Source: Lojkania enalia
Lineage: Eukaryota; Ascomycota; Dothideomycetes; Pleosporales
Reading direction: 5' to 3'
Length of the DNA: 64,000 bases
Assembly (NCBI GenBank): GCA_010094045.1
Contig: ML986604.1
Span: 315,512-379,511, forward strand
In this document: piece after piece, positions 1 through 11,855 of the stretch
How the letters are laid out: the number at the start of each line of letters is the position of its first letter
How positions within the stretch are numbered: the stretch's first letter is position 1
Notes under the pieces: generated by a model
What the model saw: only the letters and a program-made list of their open reading frames with translations
Database searches by the model: none
What the model was told of the DNA's origin: nothing
Program-made: the position numbers and the translations under genes

Positions 1-1334
1 CTCCACTGCCTACTTAAGTAACTCTGATTATACTGCCACGCTTTTTTCTGTCACCCCCTAAACCTCTTCCGCAAGTACCGGAGGGTTCCGCCGTGCGACC
101 TTCGGGTAGAAAAGCGAAAGGTGAGAGAACGAACGAACGGGTAGACACAAGAGAAAATATGACGCAAAAACAAGGATTATGTGGCATTATAATTATCAGC
201 ACTTATAGGCAGACTATTAAAGCATCAAATACTTAAGACTCACTCCCGCTAACAGACGGCTGGTCCGCGCCAGCCATAGGTTTGTGGGGTGGCGGTTCTG
301 TGGGCGTTCTCATGGAGTTGAGTAATATGATAGGAAACATGGCTAAGTTGAACTGGATGGCTGTGAAGCTGAGGATGGCTCTCCTGCTAAGACTGGCCAC
401 TGGCTTGATAGGTATCAGTAGTAAATTACGCACTGGTAATTATATAAGACATACAAGGTACTCTACACTATCCCGGTTAGGTTAGCGATTCGACCGGAGG
501 CTCATGGCGACGCTGCATAAATTTACGTGTGATAGTAGATAGAAGGCTAGTAATGACTTCTAAATGTCGTAGCGACATTCTAAGGCTTAGATAGACTCCA
601 CTATTAACTTCAGATTCAATAGAAGCTTGACGGTGGTGCTGTAGAATAGGAAATCTATTCTACTATGAAAGAGGGTACTTTATGAATTTAGTATAAAAGC
701 GAAGATGCCAACGCAATTTTTAGATAAGAGGTGTCCTGGGTGTTTAAGAAATAGCTATCGCATATAAATAATACAGAACTGTAGCAAATGTTAATGTATG
801 TATAGATATTGAGTTGCTCACAGTCAAAGTACGCCTCATATGTCTCGGCACGAAGGGAGTCGCCATGTAGGGAGGGGATGTTAGATAAATTGAGAATGCA
901 TTCATGTGTCGCTCGGATATAATGACTGATGTGCCTTAGATGCGGGCATAAAAAATAGTATATACCGTCCTTCCGGATGTTGTCGTGAACGGGTGGCTAT
1001 GTCAAGTGGCAGTGCGATGAGAAACCGGGAAGAAGACGGACCAAAGGAAAAGCGAAATATGCGTGCATCACCAGGAAGAGAGAAGAGATCACACAATGGT
1101 TAAGCGGAACATTCACCCAAGTGAAGCCTCCATTGTATTGTGATCAAATGACACTCGCTTATGACAAGCGAAGCCAGCTCCATTGATAGGCCACAAGCTC
1201 TTTGCTGTTTTTGATAATTACACACCGGGACTCCGTGGGTCCTTACCCTTTCGAGACCGAATATGCTGGAGAATGTCGTCCTGAAATTTCGTCACCATCT
1301 TTTTCTCACTCAAAATCCCAACACTTCGATACAT
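1..1334. other. Intergenic, no gene recognised
   Basis: No open frame here resembles a known protein, and no RNA gene or repeat was recognised. The stretch is moderately AT-rich and is cut by stops in all frames. The part next to position 1335 is the 3' flank of RPL11. Confidence 0.5.
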
Positions 1335-2022
1335 TTATCGGACGATGCCCTCGAATCGGTTTTTGTACCACTTGATGGTCTCCGCCTGGGTGATGCGGTG
1401 GGAGGCACCGATCTTGCTCCTAGCCCGCCTGCGCTTGGCAACACGCTCGCCGGGTCGGGTCATGCAGCAGTAGAAGTCCATGCCGTAGATACTATGTCCA
1501 GTCAGCCTATATTTATCCTCATATATGGTATTGTAAGTGACATACCCAATGCTAGGGTCGTACTTGATGCCCAAGTCGATGTGCTCGCTGATACCGAAGC
1601 CGAAGTTGCCGGTCTCACTGAAGTTGCGCTTGCGCAATTCGTACTCCTTGACCTTGAGGCCACGCTCCAAAATTTCCTCAGCCTTAGGACCCCGGATGGT
1701 AACATGGACGGCAATCCTGCACATGTTGTTAATTTATTTACTCCTCCTAAATATGCCCTTGTGAGTGACCTACTTTTCATTCCTCCTGATTCCAAATGTA
1801 CGGACAGTGTATCGGGCCTTGCTGTAGACGGGAGTCTGACCGGACAGCTGCTCGAGCACCTTGGCTGCACGGGTCAAACGATCACCAGACTCGCCAACGG
1901 AGATGTTGAGGACCAATTTCTGGATGCGGAGCTCCCGCATGGGGTTGGAGTCTTTGTCACCCGGCTGATGGATATATTAGCGTAGGTATCGGAATTGTGT
2001 TCTTATTGAGTTGGCATACCAT
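1335..2022 (-). CDS. RPL11: 60S ribosomal protein L11 (uL5)
   Basis: Cytosolic large-subunit protein of the central protuberance that contacts 5S rRNA. Model: complement of join(1335..1491, 1546..1716, 1774..1964, 2020..2022), 173 residues, the usual family length. The family blocks are all present: [20 protein letters not shown], the stretch around [34 protein letters not shown], and [17 protein letters not shown], ending in FEGIVR. The introns are 54, 57 and 55 nt, all GT-AG and phase-consistent. The first exon is the ATG codon alone: ATG is followed at once by GTATGC, and the acceptor CATCAG leads to CCG GGT GAC. This start is inferred from the splice signals and from the fact that fungal L11 has a few residues before the NPMREL block; the alternative is translation from the Met inside that block. 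Divergent from SMB1. Confidence 0.93.
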
Positions 2023-2304
2023 TGTGGGAATTGTGGTGTGTTAGTAGTAGTGGGTGGAGGTCGAAGGGGTCACTGGGGTGTGAAGCCGCGACAAAATAGT
2101 GGATAGTGTGGTGGGAATTAACGCCAAGTCCTAAGCGAGCGCACGGACCCGGTGGACATTATGAGAGCCGCAGAGCTTCATCTTGACGTTGACAGCTCCC
2201 CACGATCGTCCCGCCCCTCGACAACTTCTTGGGGCTGTCCGACCGGATATTGTTTCAATCTTCTTCCAAGGACTTAAGTCGTCTTCGGACGCACCGCCTC
2301 CAGC
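2023..2304. promoter_or_regulatory. Shared divergent promoter, RPL11 / SMB1
   Basis: These 282 bases separate the start codons of RPL11 (minus) and SMB1 (plus), so both promoters must lie here or overlap the transcripts. No specific factor site is claimed. Confidence 0.5.
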
Positions 2305-3238
2305 ATGGCGGCTGCGGCTAATCGCCAGGGAAAAATGGTAAGAACCTTCCAATCCTTGACCTAAGAGAGAATGTATGTAAAACTGACTAACTTCTCTATG
2401 TCTAGCAACATCTTGTAGGTATCCCTCATCTTGAGATTAGAAAGGAGACCAATAACATGTAGATTAACTACCGCATGAAAGTCACACTTATGGACGGCCG
2501 ACAAATGGCGGGACAAATGCTCGCGTTTGACAAAGTGCGTCACTTATACATTTTTGTATGCTATTTAGCGCTGCGCTATACTGACTGAATGTAGCATATG
2601 AACCTCGTCCTTGCCGACACCGAAGAATTCCGCCGTTCGCGAAGGAGAGCTGGCAAAGGCGCACCTGGCGCGAGTGGGCCTCTAACAGAAACCGAAGAGC
2701 GGCGCGCGATCGGACTTACCATCATTCGAGGCGCGCAAGTTATCTCCCTCTCTGTCGATGGCCCACCCCCAGCGGATCCTGCTACACGGTTAGGCGCAAC
2801 TGGTGGAACTTCGACTGCAGCAGCTCTTGCAGCTGGTCCAGGAGTTGCTCGACCAGCTGGGCGCGGAATGCCTACAGGCTTGACTGGCCCGACTCCAGGA
2901 GCCGGTCCAGGGGGTCCTGGATATGGCGGACCTTTCCCTCCAGGTGGTTTTGGTGGGCCTCGTATGTGTTCATCTCTTTATGACCCGTAATCACCTGTTA
3001 TTTTCCTTTGCTAACGTCTCTACAGCAGGAGGATTTCCCCCACCAGGCGGATTCGGTGGCCCTCCTTCTTTTGGTAGGGGTGGTCCTTCGGGGCCTCGTA
3101 AGTTTGGTGCATCTCTTATAGATTCGTACTGCTAATTTTGCTGTAGCTGGTTTTCCCCCTCCAGGTGGCTTCCCACCAGGTGGACCTCCGGGATTTGGTG
3201 GACGTGGCGGACCTCCAGGTTTTGGTGGAGGAAGATGA
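2305..3238 (+). CDS. SMB1: Small nuclear ribonucleoprotein SmB
   Basis: Core Sm-ring protein of U1, U2, U4 and U5 snRNPs; nuclear, pre-mRNA splicing. Model: join(2305..2337, 2406..2414, 2463..2534, 2595..2961, 3026..3097, 3147..3238), 214 residues. Sm1 motif lies in INYRMKVTLMDGRQMAGQML followed by FDKHMNLVL; Sm2 is in ERRAIGLTIIRGAQVISL. The tail is Gly/Pro-rich with repeated PPGGF and GGPP units. Exon 2 is a 9-nt microexon (CAACATCTT, QHL) flanked by AG and GTAGGT; it restores the spacing seen in human SmB (KM-LQH-IDY compared with KM-QHL-INY here). Exons 5 and 6 start in the same phase after the same GGGCCTC donor context, which suggests tail exon duplication. The acceptor of exon 5 is a tandem CAGCAG site (3023-3028), so the exact boundary may vary by one codon. 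Confidence 0.93.
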
Positions 3239-3755
3239 AGAACGTCGTATGCAGAATGGAATTGGAAATACTAGTCATAAGGATAATTTTCTAGCTGTAT
3301 CAGAGGCCGGCGCAAATTGAGGGAACAATGCAAGAGCTGTGCGACTAATCTCTTTACTAGCGCCATCATTGAACTCAATCAAGCCGGCGTTAGTACTTCG
3401 TCGGACTAAAGACGCGATGCGTTTTTGAGAGGGAGTTCTCAGGGGTATAGGCATGCATCGGAAGCTAGAAGTTTTCATGATAAACCTAACAGCTGAATAG
3501 TGACAGAATACATCATCTTCCTTCTCTATGAAGCTTGTGTCAATATCTGTAGACTTCAATTCGTTGCTACTTAGAATTTTACATGCTGTATTAGTGCCAT
3601 TATTGTTCACTGTAACATTGCGCACGTGATCAGCTGCTAATTCCGAAAACGGCTCCATAAACCCCGACACCCGACGATGAACCTCAACACCAAGAGATCC
3701 TTTACTTAACGACACTTCCCCACTCTTCCACTCTACCATCATATCGCGTGTCAGA
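3239..3755. other. Intergenic between SMB1 and MPC1
   Basis: Holds the SMB1 3' flank and the MPC1 promoter. A 175-codon minus-strand frame crosses it and runs into MPC1 exon 1, but it has no recognisable similarity and no splice or codon evidence. Confidence 0.5.
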
Positions 3756-4433
3756 ATGGCGGCCGCGTTGAAAGCGCTCAATGCGAAGATTCGCTCAAAC
3801 AAATACCTCGATTACTTTTGCTCAACCCGTATGTATGCCCCATGTTTAGTCATAGGCTTGCAAACCTCTGATCGCGCAAGGAGGAGAGAGGCAAGGCGCT
3901 ATAAGAATGATGAAACAAATATAGAGGGAGGATATTAGGAGAAAGGCAGGAGTGTATGTAGGAGCATTGAGCTGATTTTGTGTTGTACAGATTTCTGGGG
4001 TCCAGCGAGTAACTTCGGTATCCCGATAGCGGCCGTCGCGGACATGACTAAGGATCCCGAGATGTAAGGAACCACCCTCTTCTCTCTTAAGTTTTATGCT
4101 GCTATTATCCCCTTTATAAAATATCCTTTCCCCATTCTCCAACCATTCTCACAACATGAACCTATGTCTCGTTATGCAAAATCAAGCTGACACGCGGTTG
4201 TCTATAGTATATCTGGCCGCATGACCCTCGCCCTGTCTTGCTACTCCGCCGTCTTCATGAGATATGCCCTCGCTGTCACACCAAAGAACTACCTCCTCTT
4301 CGGTTGCCACGCCATTAACTGCGCGTCCCAGATTACTCAGGGATACAGGTATTTGCAGTACTGGAATTTTGGAGGGAGGGAGTTGGCAATAAAAGGGAAG
4401 GAGGTTGCTAAAGATATTGCGTCAAAAGCATAA
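3756..4433 (+). CDS. MPC1: Mitochondrial pyruvate carrier subunit 1
   Basis: Subunit of the heteromeric carrier that brings pyruvate across the inner mitochondrial membrane. Model: join(3756..3828, 3991..4063, 4208..4433), 123 residues, normal for the family. Signature blocks are seen in order: a short N-terminal helix ending YLDYFCSTHFWGPASNFGIP, then AAVADMTKDPE, then the hydrophobic segment SGRMTLALSCYSAVFMRYA, and the second segment with NYLLFGCHAINCASQ followed by GYRYLQYW. The two introns (162 and 144 nt) are longer than most here; each splits a codon and gives the expected residue (CAT in THFWG, ATT in EIISGR). The C-terminal 20 or so residues are variable and polar. It is convergent with PEX1 across about 290 bases. 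An MPC2 partner is not in the window. Confidence 0.95.
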
Positions 4434-4725
4434 GGTTAGCCGAGGGAGAAGGGGGTTCGAGGGAGGAGGATAAATGAGCAGTATTGAACGATGGAGTGCA
4501 AGGGTTGGGACCTGGGGATATTGAATTTTGGAGTATAGACAAAGCTTTCGATTCAACAAGTAGAGGGCTTGTACCATTAGGTATACTTTTCTTGGGCGCA
4601 GCATTGGGGAAGCCACTTTAGGAAATATAGTTTATTCAAAAGTCACGAACCTCCACTACATTGAATGATCTTAACTTTTCCTTCTAGTCATCTACCTATA
4701 TGATACATTTAAACCTGATCTACAT

Positions 4726-7700
4726 TTACATCAAGCTTGTGCGTCCACCAATCTCCGACGTTGCCTGCCCGCTAGGAAGCTCTCCATTCCGTCCTGCAAC
4801 AAACTCTCTATATATGCCCTCTAACCTCTTTCTCTCCTGCGCAGAAATACTACTTCTAGTACTAGATAGTGAACTTTCAATATGTTTCCATTGGATCTCT
4901 GGCTCAGACCTCTCTATTTCCTCCTTCACCTCCTCCTCACCATCTCTATTTCCCCGATCCTTCTGTTGCATCTGCTTCTGCTTGCGACGGATGGCTTGTA
5001 GAGCAGCAATCTTCTGGGCGATCATCGCGCGTTCGTTGAATTGGAAGGAAGGGATGGGCTTGGATGATTCTAAAGGATCGGTGTCTGGGTCACCGAAGCG
5101 GAAGTGTGTGAATTCAGGAATGCCTTTTTCTTTACCGGTATTGCTAGTACCATTGGCGTTCGACTTCGCTTTCACGCTCTTTACTGGATCGCCAAGTTCT
5201 GTGTCCCCTAATGCATCGTGGATGGCTTCTAATTGCGCATTATACACAACGGCCTGAAGATCCGCGCCAGAATATCCTTCAGTTCTCCGTGCGATTTCCT
5301 TTAAGTTCTCGCCTGAGCTGTCGGTGCTGAGGATGGAAGGCGCGAGATGTAGCTTCCGAGTGACGGCTTTAAGGATATCGATACGCTCTTCGAGGACCGG
5401 CATATCGCAAATTAAACTCTTGTCCAAACGTCCAGGTCTTAGCAAAGCCGGGTCAATAAGATCAGGTCTCGACGTCGCAGCCAAGACATATACACCCGAC
5501 AACCCTTCTGCACCATCCATCTGCGTGAGCAACTGGTTGACGACCCTATCCGTTACACCAGTGCTATCATGACCTCGCTTCGGCGCAATACTGTCAAATT
5601 CGTCAAAGAACAGTACGCATGGTCGGGCTGCTTCTGCGCGCTCAAATAAGTCTCTGACGGACTTTTCGGACGCACCAATGTACTTGTTAAGGATCTCGGG
5701 GCCTTTCACGGAGATGAAATTCAGACCACATTCGCCCGCTACGGCTGATGCGAGGAGCGTTTTACCACAGCCCGGATAACCGTACAAAAGGAGACCAGAT
5801 CGTAGGCGAAGAGGGCATTGGGCAAAGATGGGAGCATAAGTCGTAGGGTATTGTAGCGTTTCGAGGAGGGTTTGGCGGGTTGTGTGAAGGCCGCCAATGG
5901 AGTCCCACTTGGTTGTAGAGGACTGTAAGGTTACATTCCGAAGGGAGGCTGGCGTAAAACCGGAAAGTGCGCGGGAGTAGTCTTCTTTGGTGAGAGAAAT
6001 GGATGTAGTGCTAGATATTTCAGTAACAGACCGAATGAGGGCTTCGCTTCGAGCACGAGACGTAAGAAGAACCAGATCTCCGGGCATATATCCATCTGTT
6101 TGGCCCGCTAGGTCGAGAAAGTCAATGGTTGGATCAACCAGAAACCCATCGGATTCAAGTCCATGATCTCGTCCTCGACTTGAGATGCTAGGGCGGCTTT
6201 GATGACCGGACGTACTTGGCCGGCTACTCGAAGGCGACGGAGGAAAAGCGTGGCCTGACGCAATCCCATTAAACTTGTCCCCAGAACTCTCAGTCTTTTC
6301 GTCATGGTGTGCGAGCATTTCTAAGACTCGTCTTCTGCCCTCTTTACTAGGTGCTTTAAGACTGACAATCTCTCGAACCATGTGACCTCCAATAATGACA
6401 TTATTGAGAGCTTCTTTACTCTGTGCAGTTGCAAAAAGAACAACACCAGAGCCTCTTAAGCAGTATTGCCTAACCATCGAGATAATGCTTTCGCTGACGT
6501 GGCGGCTCCGTCCATTCTCATTTCCGACCTGGAGTTCGCTTTCGGCAGGACAAAGTCTGTCAAGATCATCTAGGATGACCACTGCATTCCCACCATATCG
6601 TGCACCCCATGAAGCCGATGCAAATAGCCTGTTGAGTGTTTCTTTGATGGTCGCTACTCGACTTTCATCGGTAACGAGCTTGCGACAGGGGAAGTATATA
6701 GCATTGAAAAGGTACTCTGTACGAAGCTGATGGGCGAGAAGTTGAGCACAATTGGTTTTGCCTGCTCCAAGCCCACCAGTCAACAGTACCGACGACTGAT
6801 GCGTGAGATGGGACCTTAGCTGGTCTACCAATGGATCGATACCAACCATGTTCGGCGGGACTGCTGGTATTGCATCGCCTTGCTGCCATCGTCTCAACAT
6901 TCTAGACGGTTGCGATATTTCCGCTCCTAGTTCAATAGGCGGCTTTCTCTCTGGACAAAGCACCCATGACACTCCGGGTTGCTGTTGAGCGGGGTTGAAG
7001 CGAATAATACCGCCATGCCAACCCGGTATAGCATCTTTAGGAGAAGGTAAAATCATCCCATCCGTAACGGGACCATCTAGGAGCCCATTCCGCTTCCCAT
7101 ATACGGCCTTGATCCTTTGAATGGCATCTTCATGCTCCTGCTTAGATTCCCCGCCAAATTTAAGCGCTGAATTAAATTGGGCCCCGGGGGCTGAAAAAGG
7201 GAAAACCTTAATTGTCTTCATCATGGGATCTCTCGGTCTTTGTCCCTTGCTATCAGGGTCCTGTGTTTTGACTAGTGATGACGGTTTGGCGGTCTGAGGT
7301 GGCGCACTTTCTATGCGAATTAACCCACCAACGAAGCCCTCATATCCTAGCACTCTGCACAAGTCCACAGATAGCGCCGCATGGCGACTGTCAGGGGCAT
7401 CCTCCCATGTCACTAATCTCGCCACAATCCAGTTTGCGAACTTCTCTTGCTCCTGCTCCTTCTGCATATCAGCCGACTCCTGTAGACCTGTAGGTTTGAC
7501 GACGGCTACCGAAACCCATGTGACCCCTCTAAGCGCTTTAGTGAGAAGAATATCTTTATCTACCCACACTTTAAGACCATCCGCAGCGGTATCATCATCA
7601 CCCTCATCGAACCATTCTTGAGCCACACTCCGGTCTACTCCACGCAGGAAAATCGCACCACGGCTGGCGTTCTCATCCCGCCCGCTACGCCGCCTTATAG

Positions 7701-8512
7701 TACTTGTAGTGCTCTTCCCGCTTTTCCTGGACTGACCGCCAACACTTCGGCTTTCACGCGCCGAACCCCTCTCGGCTTTCTGTCGTGTCTTAGGTGCAAC
7801 AACTACTTCAGCGTCGGGAGATATCTTTACAAATAGGGATGTCGCAGGTTGCACGGGGGTAATGGATGTTACAGTGATGTTGGCGGTGGTTGTTGGGGAT
7901 AGATGGAGGGTTAGGGGATGTGGAGATTGAGCCTGTGGGTTCGGGAGAGCGCGTATCTGTGACAGGAAATTGAGCTCCAAGAATTGCGCGTGTAGTTCAA
8001 TCATCTCCCAGTCCACTGGAGTCAGAGGCTCAATGTTGATCGTGTGCGCCTGCGGTGGGTCTACATGCAGAAGAATGCCAACCTTCTGTCCCTCAGTGAG
8101 CCCTATGAGCCGGGCAAAGGCTGCATCCACTTCCACAGCCTGGAGGTCTTGCTCTCGGCTGACAGAGCCTCCCCGAATTCCGCTCAAGCCGTCCCGGCCC
8201 ACCACCGGCGCAAGCTTGCGTTTGCTTTGCATTCCTGTCCATCCTAAGAAGACGGATCTCTGAGGGGATGTGGTCTTGGAATCGGAAACGCCTGGTGGGG
8301 GAGGTTGCCGGTATGACAGCTCTACAACGACATTCTGTGCGAGCTGAGGGCATAGTCAGCATGGACATATCCATGGTTAAGACGGGGAAGCATACAGTAT
8401 TCGCATTTACCAAGACTTGGACCAAAGATGCGGGGAGGTTGACTAGACAGTTCTTTAGCGATTGTTGCAAGGTAACTTCAGCCTGTACGACTTTGCTAGG
8501 AGGAGGAGGCAT
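4726..8512 (-). CDS. PEX1: Peroxisomal AAA ATPase Pex1
   Basis: Type II AAA+ ATPase that with Pex6 pulls monoubiquitinated Pex5 out of the peroxisomal membrane for recycling. Model: complement of join(4726..8343, 8396..8512), 1244 residues, a normal length. The start MPPPPSKVVQAEVTLQQSLK fits fungal Pex1 N-termini; one 52-nt intron splits the N domain. D1 has Walker A GGLGAGKT near residue 562 and a weakened Walker B (VVILDDLDRL). D2 has Walker A GYPGCGKT near residue 894, Walker B VLFFDEFD, and arginine-finger and second-region-of-homology motifs (ALLRPGRLDK). D2 is therefore the intact ATPase module, as known for this family. The tail after D2 is charged. It shares a 327-base upstream region with MCM7. 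Confidence 0.96.
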
Positions 8513-8839
8513 TTTGCGTAGAGTAGAGAAGTGAAAGCAAAAGCATTCACATTTATATTCACGGTAAACGCTGTTCAAGCTCCGGGATGCCGAGGCAGTT
8601 GGCAGCCTACGCTACGAAGGAAGGCGGTCTCAACCGGCAGAACCGGGGGTATGCGCCGGCCAATCATGAGGCTACTCTGGCGAAACGCGACGCGAACGCG
8701 CTTTCGTCTTTGAGATCGCCAGCCCCGTCCCTCTTCAATATTGCTGCCGCCGCATACCCCCTCTACACCAATCTCCCCTTCCAGCACGAGCATCTCGCAC
8801 TGCACCCTCTTTGCCGTTTGCACCGAAATTTGAGAGGCA
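8513..8839. promoter_or_regulatory. Divergent PEX1 / MCM7 promoter with ACGCG cluster
   Basis: The 327 bases between the two start codons contain, at 8681-8706, three ACGCG cores in 17 bases flanked by CGAAA and TTTCG in a near-palindromic arrangement, plus a CCAAT at 8660-8664. ACGCG and CGAAA cores are known yeast MBF/SBF binding elements of G1/S genes; use by MCM7 here is inferred. Confidence 0.6.
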
Positions 8840-11486
8840 ATGGCCCTTTTGACGGAGCGACCACTCGTAAACTACGACGAGCAGCAAGGTGTGTGATCGA
8901 GCGCCACAAGTGGAATATTCTCAATGAATTAACATGATTGTAGCCGCCTTTGTAGATTTCCTCAAACACTATAAGTCAACTTCAACAGAAGCCGCTGAGC
9001 AATTGGAGGGTCTCAACCTTGGTAGCAATGGCGACAGCGACGAGTACGACATGGTAGACGATTTGGACGACCCAGAGCCAAACGGGACGCAAGCGCGAAA
9101 CCGCCACAACAAATTAAAGTATATGCAAATATTGCAGGAGGTTGCAGACAGAACACGATCAGATATTGTCATAGATCTGAACGACCTAGATGCGGTAAGC
9201 GAGACCGCAGCGCAGATTGTAATTCCGTTCTGATGGGTCAAAGTATGAAAGGGCCGCTGCAGATGACGAGCACAACTTTAAGTTGATCGAGTCGATTGAG
9301 CGTAACGCATACCACTACATTGAGATCTTCTCTAGGGCTGTGGATAAAGTACTACCGCCCCCGTCGACTGAACCAAAGTACGAAGCCCAATAAAAGTTGT
9401 ACATTTGGGCATTTACTAACTTTTGTAGCTTTAAAGACGACGTTCTTGATATCATAATGACTCAGCGTTCGAAGCGTAATGATAGGGTAAAGGAAATTCA
9501 GGGCGCACAAGAGAACGAAGAAGCCGACCCTGAATCAATATTTCCCCCAGCTTTGACCCGGCGATACACTCTGAACTTTAAGCCAAGGATACCGTCTGGC
9601 GCAAGCAGCCAACGTAGCATGAAAGCATTGGCTGTGAGGAACGTCCGAGGAGAGCATCTAGGCCATCTCATTACCGTTCGCGGTATTGCAACGAGAGTCT
9701 CGGACGTGAAACCTTCCGTTCAGGTTAACGCTTACTCCTGCGACCGTTGTGGATCTGAAGTCTTCCAGCCAGTAACGTCGAAACAGTTCACACCCATGGT
9801 AGAGTGTCCGTCGGAGATGTGTAAGACGAACAACACAAAGGGTCAACTGTTTCTTTCTACTCGCGCATCCAAATTCCTTCCTTTTCAGGAAGTCAAGATA
9901 CAGGAAATGGCCGATCAGGTTCCCGTTGGCCATATACCTAGACAACTGACAATCCACTGTCACGGAGCATTAGTTCGCCAAATAAACCCTGGAGATGTTA
10001 TTGACGTTGCTGGCATTTTCCTGCCCACTCCATATACAGGTTTCAAGGCGATTCGTGCTGGCCTGCTCACAGATACATACCTGGAAGCCCAGCATGTAAT
10101 GCAACACAAGAAGGCCTACGATGATATTGTGCTAGCCCAACCGACTCTGAAGAGAATGAACGAACTCGAAAGGAGTGGCCAATTATATGAGTATCTTTCA
10201 AGGTCCATTGCGCCGGAAATATTCGGGCATATCGACGTGAAGAAGGCTCTTCTCTTGCAATTAATTGGAGGGGTGACTAAGGAAGTCGGCGACGGGATGC
10301 GTATCCGTGGTGATATCAATATCTGTCTGATGGGTGATCCTGGTGTTGCCAAATCCCAGCTCCTTAAGTACATCACCAAAGTTGCCCCTCGTGGCGTATA
10401 CACAACTGGTCGTGGTTCCAGCGGAGTTGGTCTCACGGCAGCCGTGATGCGTGATCCGGTTACCGACGAGATGGTCCTTGAAGGTGGTGCGCTCGTTTTG
10501 GCAGACAATGGCATGTGCTGCATCGATGAGTTCGACAAGATGGATGACAACGACCGAACAGCTATCCATGAAGTCATGGAGCAACAGACTATTTCTATCA
10601 GCAAGGCCGGCATTACAACCACACTGAACGCCCGCACGTCTATTCTCGCAGCAGCTAACCCCCTATATGGTCGATACAACCCTCGCATATCTCCTGTTGA
10701 AAACATCAACCTCCCTGCAGCGCTGCTTTCGCGTTTCGATGTCCTATTCCTAATCCTCGATACCCCTTCACGTGACTCGGACGAAGAGCTGGCTCGACAT
10801 GTCACTCATGTGCACATGCACAATGCCCACCCGGAGGCACCTGGAGGCGTCGTTTTCTCCCCCGCCGAAGTACGACAATGGGTAGCTCGTGCACGATCGT
10901 TCCGACCCACTGTGCCAAAAGAAGTCTCTGACTACATGGTTGGCGCCTACGTCAGGATGCGGCAACAACAGAAGCGCGATGAAGGCTCTAAGAAAGCTTT
11001 TACCCACACATCGCCACGTACGCTTCTCGGTGTTCTGCGTCTAGCACAAGCTTTGGCCCGTTTGCGTTTCGCTAATGAGGTCATCAGCGAGGATGTGGAC
11101 GAGGCATTGCGTCTTGTTGAAGTTAGTAAGGCTAGCTTGTACGCTGATGAGGGCCGTAGAGACGACCATACGCCCAGTAGCAAGATTTATCAGCTTATTA
11201 AGACTATGGAGGCCACCGGTGCTGCTGCTGTTGGCGATGGAACAAGGGGCGAGTTGGATCTCCGCAGAGTTAGGGAGAGGGTGCTCGCAAAGGGCTTTAC
11301 AGCTGATCAGTTCGAGCAGGCTATTGATGAGTATGCTATGTTAGACGTAAGTCGCGCTTCCATTTCCATACGTTTGCGCTTGAAACTAACGGCTCCGAAT
11401 AGGTGTGGCAAACTACCGGTGAAGGAACTAGACTTGTATTTATTGAAGCCGGTGACGACCAGGATATGGATGATGACGATTTCTGA
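8840..11486 (+). CDS. MCM7: DNA replication licensing factor Mcm7
   Basis: Subunit of the MCM2-7 replicative helicase, loaded at origins in G1. Model: join(8840..8888, 8944..9194, 9244..9377, 9429..11346, 11403..11486), 811 residues. The protein starts [16 protein letters not shown] and exon 2 continues [12 protein letters not shown] zinc-binding module (CDRCG ... ECPSEMC) lies near residue 248, the Walker A variant GDPGVAKSQ near 447, Walker [11 protein letters not shown], and the arginine finger in LLSRFDVLF. The final exon gives the C-terminus [17 protein letters not shown] and an acidic end. All introns are 49-56 nt with standard ends. Without the 9195-9243 intron the frame diverges just before the conserved [19 protein letters not shown] block, so that intron is well supported. 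Its promoter carries G1/S-type motifs. Confidence 0.97.
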
Positions 11487-11855
11487 GCTGTGGCATGCTA
11501 GTTATGAGTGGTAGCTCTCCGGGATAATCATGAGCAAGGCGCAATATGGCGTTATGAAATTCTGTCGTTGAATTGAATGATTGGATGTACGTCTAAACTA
11601 ACTGCGATTCGACGTTTGTTAGAATTCTAAGACCCATTATCGAGCACTCCCGTCCATCTCCTTTGTAGTCTTCCGGTCCATTTACTTCCCTGTTTCTAGT
11701 TTTTCGGCTAAGTTTGCTGTTTTTGCTCTGTGGCTGAGCGTGTCCCCTCCTCTAGGCCTTTTTATTGCAGAGCTTAAAGGCCAGCTTCCCGCCTCGCGAT
11801 ATGCAATGTGCGATTTATACAGATCTAGCATCTTTGCTCTTCCATCCTCCCAGAC
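11487..11855. other. Intergenic, MCM7 3' flank and CFEM-gene promoter
   Basis: No open frame of interest. The last 200 bases are pyrimidine-rich with tracts such as CTCCCGTCCATCTCC, common before fungal start sites. Confidence 0.4.

Noticed and set aside
1263..1985. 240-codon open frame on the plus strand
   Set aside because: It is antisense to RPL11, whose introns and protein match are clear; the openness comes from the codon pattern of the highly expressed gene.
3275..3802. 175-codon minus-strand frame overlapping the MPC1 start
   Set aside because: No family features, and it overlaps a well-supported gene on the other strand.
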